DNA from: Pedobacter sp. Leaf176
GTDB lineage: Bacteria; Bacteroidota; Bacteroidia; Sphingobacteriales; Sphingobacteriaceae
Direction of reading: 5' to 3'
DNA: 64,000 bases
Assembly (NCBI RefSeq): GCF_001424305.1
Contig: NZ_LMPD01000006.1
Span: forward strand, 513,285 to 577,284
Made by a program: the position numbers and the translations under genes. Under the pieces are notes generated by a model, which searched no databases, had not been told where the DNA came from, and saw only the letters and a list, made by a program, of their open reading frames with translations. Of the stretch, positions 40,734 through 50,191 are shown in pieces. Positions within the stretch are counted from its first letter, which is position 1. Each line of letters begins with the position of its first letter.

Positions 40734-41162
40734 ATGGAAAGAAGAAGCTTTTTGTTATTATCAGGCGTATTGGTTGGCATGGTTGCAATTCCACCGTCAC
40801 TATATTTTGTTTCGCCGGGCATAAAAAAGTATGCAGCTAAGTTAATTGAGAAAGAACTATCCTATTTAAAACTGGATAAAGCAGGTGTAGATAACTACAT
40901 CAACGATTATTTTAAAAATGGGGCAAATAATGTTATGGCAAATTTAAAATGGAAAGTATTGTATTATGGTCGGCGTAATTCAAATAATTCCAATAACATA
41001 AACGACCTGGTGAGGTACTACCTCTTATCAACAGATTTCTTTTTAAATCAAATGGATGTTGAAAAAACAGTTAAATATCTGGGAATTTTCGATCCGTACA
41101 AAAGCCCAATAGCCAATCCATTTTCATACATATTGCTACCTGCGGAAGAGAAAATTGCTTAG
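40734..41162 (+). CDS. Small Tat-signal-like protein, putative partner subunit of the GMC oxidoreductase
   Basis: MERRSFLLLSGVLVGMVAIPPSLYF (RRxFL) immediately downstream of the GMC gene; parallels the 51880..52455/50192..51925 pair. Confidence 0.55.
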   Translation: MERRSFLLLSGVLVGMVAIPPSLYFVSPGIKKYAAKLIEKELSYLKLDKAGVDNYINDYFKNGANNVMANLKWKVLYYGRRNSNNSNNINDLVRYYLLSTDFFLNQMDVEKTVKYLGIFDPYKSPIANPFSYILLPAEEKIA

Positions 41163-42127
41163 CTAAGTTCTTTGTAAATTTGTTTAAATATATTAGAGCT
41201 AAAAGGATTTTTTAAAATAATTTTTAAGCTTTGTTTTATTAAATAAGGATAATCCTTCTTCCGAATAGCAATATTAATTTGTTCCAGGATAATATCGTTC
41301 GATAGCATTTTCTGCAACTGTTTTAAGGCCAGTTTTGTGTTGCCCAAATCCAGTTTATTAGAAGAATTAAGCCTAAACAATTCATCTAAATAATTATCCA
41401 TAAAAACCTTTTGCCTTCGACCCCAATAATGAAAAACCACATCATCAGCTGGTCGTATTAGAGTAACTTTCTGCAGCACTAAGGAAAATGCAAGTTGCTC
41501 GCTAACAAACCATTTAGAATTTTCATAAAACTGATAAGTTAAGTCTTTGACGTCTGCCATGTAAGATGAAAATTCATTATTTAATGCCAACACCCCAGTA
41601 TTCCAGCTGTAGTCATTTTCATCGAACTTCACAGTTTTGTTGTTTATTTTTAAAACTCTTCCTGAAATAAATCTCATGAACGATAGCGGAAAGTGTTCTT
41701 GATTAAATACGGCAAACTCAGATACTGCATCACCCAATCTGTATTCGCGCTTATGTAGAAAGCTTTTTCCTCTGGCAAATGAATTTAATATATTTGATGG
41801 GTTGGCAATGAAAAATGTGTCAGTATCAACAAAAAATAAATGCTCACCTGGGTATTTTTTAAAAGTCAAATCAATGACACCGACCTTTATTAAATGATGA
41901 AATGTTGTGCCATTTAAAAGTTGTTCTTCCAATTCTGGGGTTAACAATATGTATTGGACATTTAAGGATGAAAGGTGGATTTTAAAGGCTTCAGGATAAT
42001 CCGTATAAATAACGAATCTAATATTTTTCAAATCTGGCTTCCAACTAAGAAAGCTAAAAATACAAAAGATTGCTCTCCTATACTCCACGTCGCTTCCATA
42101 AGATAATAGCACAAAATTTTTAAACAT
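41159..42127 (-). CDS. Putative glycosyltransferase (nucleotide-diphospho-sugar transferase-like)
   Basis: IRFVIYTDYPEAF, GEHLFFVDTDTFFIANP, YSWNTGVLALN, VVFHYWGRR. Confidence 0.65.
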   Translation of the reverse strand: MFKNFVLLSYGSDVEYRRAIFCIFSFLSWKPDLKNIRFVIYTDYPEAFKIHLSSLNVQYILLTPELEEQLLNGTTFHHLIKVGVIDLTFKKYPGEHLFFVDTDTFFIANPSNILNSFARGKSFLHKREYRLGDAVSEFAVFNQEHFPLSFMRFISGRVLKINNKTVKFDENDYSWNTGVLALNNEFSSYMADVKDLTYQFYENSKWFVSEQLAFSLVLQKVTLIRPADDVVFHYWGRRQKVFMDNYLDELFRLNSSNKLDLGNTKLALKQLQKMLSNDIILEQINIAIRKKDYPYLIKQSLKIILKNPFSSNIFKQIYKELS

Positions 42128-42812
42128 AGAAGATTTTTAGCAATGAAATAAAGCTTATATACAAGTGTATGACCAGATTTTGCAAAGCAAATATATAACT
42201 AATAAAATAAACACATATGATATTCAATACTAGAACTGGTTTGTTCACTTCTTATGTCAGGTGGATGTATTTCGAATTTTCTTATTACAAATAGTAAGTA
42301 TTGTGTTTAAATCTTCATAGAGGCCATCCGATATCATAACTTGTCGAAACAGTAATACTATAATTGCTGGCAAATCAAAACATATAAAGAAATCAAGTCT
42401 ATCAGATAATATAAACTTAATTTCTATATTTTATAATTTTTCAAAAATTATACTATATTGCGGTATGAAAAAACGCGAAATATTAAACACAAACAAAAAT
42501 AATATGTTTTGTATTTTTCTTAATACGATAAGCCCAATAAACCAAACACTTTTACTAATCAACACACTGTCAAGCATTTAAATGATAATTAACAAATAAA
42601 TTAAATTGTAACAGAAATGTCATAAATTTAGAACTCTGTAATTAATTTATTCCCTTAATTTCGTTAAAAAACTTGAAATAACGTCTTTCAAACAACTTTA
42701 ATGAGTTAAATCTAATTATAGTTGGATTTTATAAAGAAAATTAAAACACAATAATCAAATTATCCTCCGTTTTAAAAAGCAACAAATAAATAATTTATCT
42801 TAATAAATTTTA

Positions 42813-44120
42813 ATGAGAATAAATCTGAAAATGCCCCTTTTTATTGCTCTAATCGCTATTTTATTTGCTTCCTGCAAAAAAAACACGGTTCCTGAAGAAA
42901 TTAAATCTGAAACATCTGTTATAGCTCCGGTGGCTAACCCAGTAGCACCCACAAACCCGGTCGCCGTGATCCCTTCTTATGAGGTTGGTACCGGCTCAGG
43001 TTATTTAACCATTGATGGCAAGTCGTTGGATCTAACTTCAATAAAACTCATAAAGGTTAAAGGTGGTACATATAAAGGAATTTATATTAAAAATATCATT
43101 GCTAGCCCTGCAAGTCCAGTAAAAATAGTTAACAATGGGCAAGTATATATTTCTGAAGGAATGGAAACAGATAACGTCAGTTACGTGACGATATCGGGAG
43201 ACGCAATCAGCAATTTAACCTATGGATTCGCTTTTGAAAATATCGCTTTAAGAGCAGTAAAATTGAATGGGCTTATGAACGGCGTTACGTTAAAAAATAT
43301 GAGTTTCAAAAATGTAAATGATTATTGCATTGCTGGAGAGAAAACAAACGGCAGTAACTTAGTTTATAACGGAAATAGCAATACACGTGTTGAAAATTTT
43401 AAAATTTTAAATTGCTTTTTCGATAATGCCGGTCAAATCTCATTTGGAGGTAACCTAAACGAAAACGAAGATACAGGGCTTTTTAAAGATGTAGAAATAG
43501 CCTATAATACATTTCAGAATACAGATGCAGGTAGCCTTTGTGCTTTCACCAATGTTCAAGATTACAACATCCACCACAATGTTGTTAATAATATTAATCA
43601 ATCGTCAAATAATCATAATGGTGTTTTTTATATGCAGGGTAATGGTATTTTTCACGATAATAAACTAACAAATTACCAAGGCAACGCAATTCGAATGTGG
43701 ATATATTCAAGGGGAAGTTCACCTGCAACTGTTGAAATATATAATAACATTTGCTATAATACCAGAAAATACGGTGGCTTCGAGATTCAACAGTTTGATA
43801 GAAATATAATTGCTGGAAAAACAACATTTGTAAATGCCAAAGTTTATAATAATACAGTTGGAAAAATGAATACATCAAAGGATTGGGAAGGTCAGATACT
43901 AGATTTATATAATTTCGGAGGAACCTTAGATTATTATAATAATTTAGGATTTGAGTTATATAAAGTACAAGGTGTTATTACCGATATGATAAACTATAAT
44001 GGGAATGCTGCAAAAACAAATATATCAAACAACAAATATTTTGCGCAGCAGTCTAGTGCTATAACTGATATTAATAGATTTAATTCATTATTTGCAGGTA
44101 TTGGTTCGCCTGGTAATTAA
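42813..44120 (+). CDS. Right-handed beta-helix repeat lipoprotein
   Basis: Lipobox FASCKKN; repeated short strands NVQDYNIHHNVVNNI, GNGIFHDNKLTNYQGNAIRMW, VEIYNNICYNTRKYGGFEI. Confidence 0.8.
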   Translation: MRINLKMPLFIALIAILFASCKKNTVPEEIKSETSVIAPVANPVAPTNPVAVIPSYEVGTGSGYLTIDGKSLDLTSIKLIKVKGGTYKGIYIKNIIASPASPVKIVNNGQVYISEGMETDNVSYVTISGDAISNLTYGFAFENIALRAVKLNGLMNGVTLKNMSFKNVNDYCIAGEKTNGSNLVYNGNSNTRVENFKILNCFFDNAGQISFGGNLNENEDTGLFKDVEIAYNTFQNTDAGSLCAFTNVQDYNIHHNVVNNINQSSNNHNGVFYMQGNGIFHDNKLTNYQGNAIRMWIYSRGSSPATVEIYNNICYNTRKYGGFEIQQFDRNIIAGKTTFVNAKVYNNTVGKMNTSKDWEGQILDLYNFGGTLDYYNNLGFELYKVQGVITDMINYNGNAAKTNISNNKYFAQQSSAITDINRFNSLFAGIGSPGN

Positions 44121-44132
44121 AGATATTGTTCT

Positions 44133-44178
44133 AAACAAAAAAGGTTCGTAAGTTATAAATTACGAACCTTTTTTGTTT
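44133..44178 (+). terminator. Rho-independent terminator (potentially bidirectional)
   Basis: Perfect 19-bp arms AAACAAAAAAGGTTCGTAA / TTACGAACCTTTTTTGTTT with 8-nt loop, just after the beta-helix gene stop. Confidence 0.9.
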
Positions 44179-44498
44179 TGGGAAATATCACTTTTATCAG
44201 GAAAAGTAACTTCACCAAAGCTCTAAATTTATGTTTGATTTGCGAATAAAATTCAGAATGCAGAAAAATGTTTTCTATCTTAGCATCAAAACCTCTATTG
44301 CCTAACACTCCTCAGATGAATTTGACATTCAAGACCATATTGATCATAAAAGAAAGCTTTACTACAAATTCTTCCAATACCACCTTAGGAAATAAGACAC
44401 AGCAACCCAAATACCTAATTAAATAAGCTCTATTCAATGTCAAACAAACTCCTAAAATATATTGAACAGATTTTGGTTTTAACAATCATCCCAAAATA

Positions 44499-46028
44499 AT
44501 GACAATCCTAAAGAAGTTGAGGCCCTCGTTGCCATATCTATTAATGTTACTATTTATAACACTTGTTAGTTTTAGAATCATAGTAATTTTCCTGAATGTA
44601 TCAGATATAGCAGGGATGGAACAAAATGTCATTTATAGCATTCAACAGCTTATATACGATGGGAAATTATACACATCCCCATCAAAAGCCCCTTTTTCCA
44701 TCACACAATATACTCCCATTTATTATATTTTAAATGCGTTTACTGCTAAAGTTTTCGGACTTACAGAAAACAACGTATATGCCTTATATTACATTGGAAG
44801 GTCGTGGAATCTATTGTTTAATCTGGCCAGTTCATTCATTGTTTATAGAATTGCAAAAGATCATTTTCAGGTAATTGGTCTAAAAGCATTATTACTTTTC
44901 ATTGCATCATTCGCTCTAAATTTTGCACACAATTTTGCTGTAAGACCTGATTCGTTGCACGATCTAGCAGGAATTGCAGCGTTATACACATTTATATATT
45001 ATTATAAATATAATAAAAGAAATATAACATTAATTGTTGTCGTGGTATTAACAGCCCTTGCTTTATTTTCAAAACAAAGTGGAATACAGTTCATTATAAT
45101 ATTTGTAGGCTTCTCTTTCCTCATTCGGGATTGGGCAACAATGGTAAAACTTATCGTATTATCTGCCCTACTTTACGGAACTCTTTTCTACTCGACCTAT
45201 TTAGTATATCCATCTTTCTTTGAGAATATTATTGGAGGTGTAAAAAACGGAATTGATGTAACAAACTTTGTAAAATATATCCTTACCAGAAGCATATTTA
45301 TATTAATTGGCTGGCCGTTAATATTCTACTTTTTATATCTTTTGATTGCCAAAAATTTGATTTTTAAAGGAAACAATAGTAATAGATTATTGGCAATCAG
45401 TTCATTAGGAACCTTAATCTTCGCCTCAGTAACTGCGTTAAAAATGGGTGCAACAACTCAATATTACGTGGTTTTTATGAATCTAGCTTTAATTGTAGCT
45501 ATACATCAAACCTTTGAATTTAATACGTTTCAAAAAAGGCGCCAATTTTTACTGCATAAATATTCGTTAGTTTCAATATTCTGCTTTTTCATAATAGTTC
45601 TATTTGGATTCTATACCTTAAAATCAATAACAAATTTTAAGAATGACCCAAAATTAATTTTACAAAAACATGCTACTGCCCAGATAGTTAAATTAATAAA
45701 TGCAGACTTAAAAAGCACTAAAGGGAAATATATTTATTCGAACTTAGGCACTGATACATACGCACCATCCAGACAATATTTAAATAATATTTACTTTAAA
45801 AATTGCCTGATTCCCCAAAGAGACATTCTAGAATACTCTACTAGCAAACTAGAGGTTTTTGGATATCAAGAATTTGAGAAATTATTTAAAAATGGCGACA
45901 TCGAATACATAATTGATTCTAACCCTAATTCTAAATATGAAGTTGTAAAGGATTTTAATGAAATCAAAAAATCAAATTACACATTGTTACTAAATATTGA
46001 AGGGTACTTAATTTACAAAATTAAATAA
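44499..46028 (+). CDS. Multi-TM glycosyltransferase (GT39-like)
   Basis: About 10 hydrophobic segments; FNLASSFIVYRIAKDHF, NFAHNFAVRPDSLHDLAGI. Confidence 0.7.
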   Translation: MTILKKLRPSLPYLLMLLFITLVSFRIIVIFLNVSDIAGMEQNVIYSIQQLIYDGKLYTSPSKAPFSITQYTPIYYILNAFTAKVFGLTENNVYALYYIGRSWNLLFNLASSFIVYRIAKDHFQVIGLKALLLFIASFALNFAHNFAVRPDSLHDLAGIAALYTFIYYYKYNKRNITLIVVVVLTALALFSKQSGIQFIIIFVGFSFLIRDWATMVKLIVLSALLYGTLFYSTYLVYPSFFENIIGGVKNGIDVTNFVKYILTRSIFILIGWPLIFYFLYLLIAKNLIFKGNNSNRLLAISSLGTLIFASVTALKMGATTQYYVVFMNLALIVAIHQTFEFNTFQKRRQFLLHKYSLVSIFCFFIIVLFGFYTLKSITNFKNDPKLILQKHATAQIVKLINADLKSTKGKYIYSNLGTDTYAPSRQYLNNIYFKNCLIPQRDILEYSTSKLEVFGYQEFEKLFKNGDIEYIIDSNPNSKYEVVKDFNEIKKSNYTLLLNIEGYLIYKIK

Positions 46029-46034
46029 TACCAT

Positions 46035-46988
46035 ATGGAAGAAAAAGTAGTAATTATTACCCCCTGTTTTAATGAAAATACTACCGTAATTTCATTTCTA
46101 AAGAATGTTGAAAGCGTAATAGAAAAACTTCCTCAAAGGTTTGAGGTCGTTGTAGTTGACGACTGCTCTTCAGATCATACCCTTTCTTTGTTGAAGGAAT
46201 TTAAATTCTCATCAACAAATGCCAATTTAACCGTATTAGAATTAAAGTTTAATGTTGGCCATCAGGCTGCTATTTACCAAGGCTTGTTATATTCTAATAG
46301 TTTATCATCGGATAAATTTATCATAATGGATTCTGATGGCGAAGATGACCCGGAAGCCATTGCTGACTTGGTCAAGTTTAAAGATTTTGATATCGTTAAC
46401 GTGGCACGAGGTAGAAGAAAAGAAAGCTTTTCTTTTCAGGCATCGTATTATATCTATAGGTTTATATTTAAAGTCATTACCGGAAAAATCTTAAATTTTG
46501 GCAATTTCTGCATGATAAAAAAGAAAGTTTTAAAAACCTCCTGCTATACCGGATTTATACATTTTGCTGCTCATCTTTCTAAACAAAAAGTTTCATCAAC
46601 TAGTATCGTTTACAATAGGTTAAAAAGAATAGATGGGAAATCAAAAATGAACTTAACCAGCTTGGTTCATCATGCATTTAAATCTTTTGTAGAGTACGCG
46701 GAAGAATTATTAATGGTTTTTTTAAGAATTTTTATGCTGATAATTGTTTCTTTTATGGGTTTTATCGGCATTGTTCTATACAAAAAATTCTTCACAGATG
46801 AAGCTATTTTAGGTTGGGCCAGTACTATGACAGTAAGCTTATTTACAACAGCCTTAATCTGTATTGGTTTCTTCGTGATGGGTATTTTACTACTTAATAT
46901 GATATCCCAAAAGAGCCAGAGCAAAAATGAAATATTCAACAAACTGGCGAACAATGAAGTTTTACCTTCAGATAGCTTAAAATTATAG
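46035..46988 (+). CDS. GT2 glycosyltransferase (DPM1-like, two C-terminal TM helices)
   Basis: VVIITPCFNENTTVISFL, VVVVDDCSSDHTLSLL, FIIMDSDGEDDPEAI. Confidence 0.92.
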   Translation: MEEKVVIITPCFNENTTVISFLKNVESVIEKLPQRFEVVVVDDCSSDHTLSLLKEFKFSSTNANLTVLELKFNVGHQAAIYQGLLYSNSLSSDKFIIMDSDGEDDPEAIADLVKFKDFDIVNVARGRRKESFSFQASYYIYRFIFKVITGKILNFGNFCMIKKKVLKTSCYTGFIHFAAHLSKQKVSSTSIVYNRLKRIDGKSKMNLTSLVHHAFKSFVEYAEELLMVFLRIFMLIIVSFMGFIGIVLYKKFFTDEAILGWASTMTVSLFTTALICIGFFVMGILLLNMISQKSQSKNEIFNKLANNEVLPSDSLKL

Positions 46989-47014
46989 AAGGAGATTTCT
47001 TCTTCTATAATTTT
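46979..47014. terminator. Bidirectional terminator between convergent GT2 and GT8 genes
   Basis: Inverted repeat AAAATTATAGAAG (46979-46991)/CTTCTATAATTTT (47002-47014). Confidence 0.65.
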
Positions 47015-47889
47015 ATAAAGGCCTTTTTGATCTTGTTAAAAATCTTTCTGATGTGTCTTTGATTTCCGCTAATTGGTTTAAAGTTTTTCCAAGGTGTTAG
47101 TGATAAATACCTGTAAAATTCATCTTTATATACTTCTTTCGAATTGTACGTTTTAAATATAGGCTTAATATCAAGAAAATGAACCAATGATGGATTATCA
47201 TTTTCATTAAAAGCAAACCAGTTCCATTTTGGATCTAATTGTAACCATCTATTAGCCAAAACAACGTTCAAACCATATTGATCTGCCAATTGAACATATT
47301 TTTTATGAATTCTTAAAGCATCAATTACTTTTTCAGAAATACCTTCTGTTTTCCATTTCTTAGGATTAACAACCAAGACACCTGAATTGAAATATTTTGT
47401 GTCAGCCGTAAGTCCTAGCTCGGCGTAATTTGCTATACCACCCCATTTGCAATCGACAGTTTTACCCACGTCTTGTGCTGCAGCAACTGTGTATTCTCCC
47501 AGTGATAGGTTCCACAATTTGGAAATATCATCCTGAACTATGGTATCCACATCCAGATATATCAGTTTTTCTACATTTTCGTCAACCACATAAGGTGAAA
47601 AAACCCTCATATAAGCAGTTAATGGAAACGCTGAGCTATCAACAGGAATCGTTATATGAGCTGGAACGATTTCTTTGCTGTTAAACCATTTAATTGTTAT
47701 CCTTGATGGATCTACAGTTGATTCTAATTTCTTCCTGAAAGATTTTGCAATTCCATCGTCGATTATATGGAAATCAATATGTTCGTTTGTTTTGTGATTT
47801 AAATCAATTGATTTAAGCAATGCAACAATTAATATTGCGTAGTGATTATCACTAGCTACAATTATCGATATATTATTATTCACTTTCAC
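47005..47889 (-). CDS. GT8 family glycosyltransferase
   Basis: SIIVASDNHYAILIVALLKSI, EKLIYLDVDTIVQDDISKLWN, YFNSGVLVVNPKKW, QYGLNVVLANRW. Confidence 0.92.
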   Translation of the reverse strand: MKVNNNISIIVASDNHYAILIVALLKSIDLNHKTNEHIDFHIIDDGIAKSFRKKLESTVDPSRITIKWFNSKEIVPAHITIPVDSSAFPLTAYMRVFSPYVVDENVEKLIYLDVDTIVQDDISKLWNLSLGEYTVAAAQDVGKTVDCKWGGIANYAELGLTADTKYFNSGVLVVNPKKWKTEGISEKVIDALRIHKKYVQLADQYGLNVVLANRWLQLDPKWNWFAFNENDNPSLVHFLDIKPIFKTYNSKEVYKDEFYRYLSLTPWKNFKPISGNQRHIRKIFNKIKKAFIKL

Positions 47890-47919
47890 GCTATAAGAGT
47901 TATATAAATTATCTGATTA

Positions 47920-48804
47920 TTATTTCAAAAATTTGAATTTCAGTTTTTGAATGATATTATTTATTTTTTTTAAATATCTGCTTGAGGCACCTATCGGTTT
48001 AAAGTTTATCCATTTGGTTTGATTTAAGTAATGGTAAAACTCATCTCTATAATTATATGCATAAGTTTTATAAATAGGCTTTCTATGAAAATAGTGAATT
48101 AATTTTGGATTTGGGTCTTCATTTACAGAAAAACAATTCCATAGCCTGTCGATTTCAAACCAATTGGCAATTAATGCGATATTTAATCCATACTGATCGC
48201 CTAACGACGCATATTTTTTATTCTCATTGATGGCATTTATTGTTTTTCTGGTAATATCTTGCTCAAGCCATTTTTCAATATTAATGATTTGCAAACCAGC
48301 GTTAAAATACTTTTCATCGGGGTTTAATCCCAATTCTTTGTAATTTTCTATTCCATTCCCAATTGTTTTAACGATCGGGCCTATGGTATCGCTTGCTGCT
48401 CCTATTACAAATTTTCCGGTATCAATAGCCCATAAGTTTGCGATATCGTCCAGCATTATCATATCCACGTCCATAAAAATTGCCCGCTCAACATCTTTAG
48501 GTACAATATAGGGTATAAGTAGTCTGATGTACGTATTTATAGGATATGCATTATTTACAATTGGAAGGTTAATATCTTTCGGAATAATTTCCGTCATTTT
48601 TAACCATATCAATTTCATCTTAACTAAACTTAGCGATTGCTCTAATTTAGACTTGTTTGTCCTTGAAATGTTGTCATCAACGATATAGACATCAACAATT
48701 GAACTATCAGTGTGGTTAATCTCTATTGATTTCAACAATGCTGCTAATAAAACGACATAGTTGTTATCGCAAGCCAACACAACAGAAATGTTATTTTTTT
48801 TCAT
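47920..48804 (-). CDS. GT8 family glycosyltransferase, tandem paralog of previous
   Basis: SVVLACDNNYVVLLAALLKSI, RAIFMDVDMIMLDDIANLW, YFNAGLQIINIEKW, QYGLNIALIANW. Confidence 0.92.
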   Translation of the reverse strand: MKKNNISVVLACDNNYVVLLAALLKSIEINHTDSSIVDVYIVDDNISRTNKSKLEQSLSLVKMKLIWLKMTEIIPKDINLPIVNNAYPINTYIRLLIPYIVPKDVERAIFMDVDMIMLDDIANLWAIDTGKFVIGAASDTIGPIVKTIGNGIENYKELGLNPDEKYFNAGLQIINIEKWLEQDITRKTINAINENKKYASLGDQYGLNIALIANWFEIDRLWNCFSVNEDPNPKLIHYFHRKPIYKTYAYNYRDEFYHYLNQTKWINFKPIGASSRYLKKINNIIQKLKFKFLK

Positions 48805-50167
48805 TGATTATTTTATCTGAACTTTTAAAAAAGGTTTCATTTAACTGTTTTATGAGAAGAATTAATTCTTTAAATCCAACCTGGTAGATGCTTAGAAAGC
48901 TGAACTTCGAATAATTATTCAATGGTTTGTAAGTCATATAAATTGCAACAATTATTGGTGTCACGGATGCAAAAGCGATGGAATAAACAGAATGATAAAT
49001 GCCAACGAATGCAAATACAGCGGCAAGATTGACTAACGACATTATAATAATTTTATAAAAATTAATTTTAGGCTGGTGTATGATATCTACTCCAATTGCA
49101 AAGAACCTATCGGCAGGATATAACAAGGCAATAACCATAAAAATTCTAAAAAGGTTTGGTGCCTCATTAGCTACATATCCTTTACCACCCAGCAAATGAA
49201 TAATGGGTTGGGCAAAAATTAAAGCGACAATTACTACTGGAATTAGTACAATAGTTAACATGCCTATCAGCTTTTTTAATGTGTAAACCATCTCAATTTT
49301 TTCACCCTTGTTATAATGAGCAGACAGCAACGGCATACCACTGGTAACAAAACTTAATAATGGTATTTCTACTATTTGTAATAATTTTCCTCCCAAATTG
49401 TACATCGCCAATGCAGCAGGTCCTATTAAAAAATTAATTACGAAAGTATTTGTTACTCCAAATAAATTTGAGCTGATATTCGTGCCCATGCTATATTTTC
49501 CAAAATGAAAAAGTTCCCATGCTGTAGCGATCTTGGCCTTAAAAACTGATGAAATCATAGTCCACCTTAATACCAAAACTATGCAACTGGCAAATAAATT
49601 TGAGCCTATAAAAGTGTACATTACCGTCGTCAGATTTAGTTTACCTAAATAAGCCAAAGTAAATATGATTAATGTATAAGAGCCTTGATTAAATATTCTT
49701 AACCACAACAATCTATCAAATCGCTTATTTGCCTGAACGATACAATCGGCCATAAAACAGGGTAATGTAATAAGGGATATAATCGAAAAATATTTTAAAA
49801 ATAATGCTAAACCTTGGTCGGTTACATACAAGGAAATAAAATAGGTTGGTATATTAATTATTAAAAATAGCACTGAAATTACTAAAGCTAATAACCAGGA
49901 CGAACCGGCCACTTCGTTTCCCCGCTCTTCTGTTGTACCCGAAAAAAACTTAACAATTGTTATCGTCAAAAACCCAGCCCGGAGATTATCTACTAAACCC
50001 ACAATAGCTAAAAAGAAAATATAAATACCTATATCAACTACGGTGAGATTCCTATATAAAATAGATAAGGTAATCATTCCAAAAACAGCCATCATTCCAT
50101 TCGCGAGCAGGGATTGAAAATGCATATTTTTAAAAATTGCAAACGCCTTTTTTATAATCTTTATCAT
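48791..50167 (-). CDS. Polysaccharide flippase (Wzx-like, MATE/MOP superfamily)
   Basis: About 12 TM helices; FLIGPAALAMYNLGGKLLQIVEIP typical of Wzx. Confidence 0.88.
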   Translation of the reverse strand: MIKIIKKAFAIFKNMHFQSLLANGMMAVFGMITLSILYRNLTVVDIGIYIFFLAIVGLVDNLRAGFLTITIVKFFSGTTEERGNEVAGSSWLLALVISVLFLIINIPTYFISLYVTDQGLALFLKYFSIISLITLPCFMADCIVQANKRFDRLLWLRIFNQGSYTLIIFTLAYLGKLNLTTVMYTFIGSNLFASCIVLVLRWTMISSVFKAKIATAWELFHFGKYSMGTNISSNLFGVTNTFVINFLIGPAALAMYNLGGKLLQIVEIPLLSFVTSGMPLLSAHYNKGEKIEMVYTLKKLIGMLTIVLIPVVIVALIFAQPIIHLLGGKGYVANEAPNLFRIFMVIALLYPADRFFAIGVDIIHQPKINFYKIIIMSLVNLAAVFAFVGIYHSVYSIAFASVTPIIVAIYMTYKPLNNYSKFSFLSIYQVGFKELILLIKQLNETFFKSSDKIINEKK

Positions 50168-50191
50168 TTATCTAGCGTAATTGCATCGTTG

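Noticed and set aside
42465-42581. 38-aa ORF MKKREILNTNKNNMFCIFLNTISPINQTLLLINTLSSI in the long gap
   Set aside because: Short, AT-driven composition, no close neighbour or other support; chance ORF likely.
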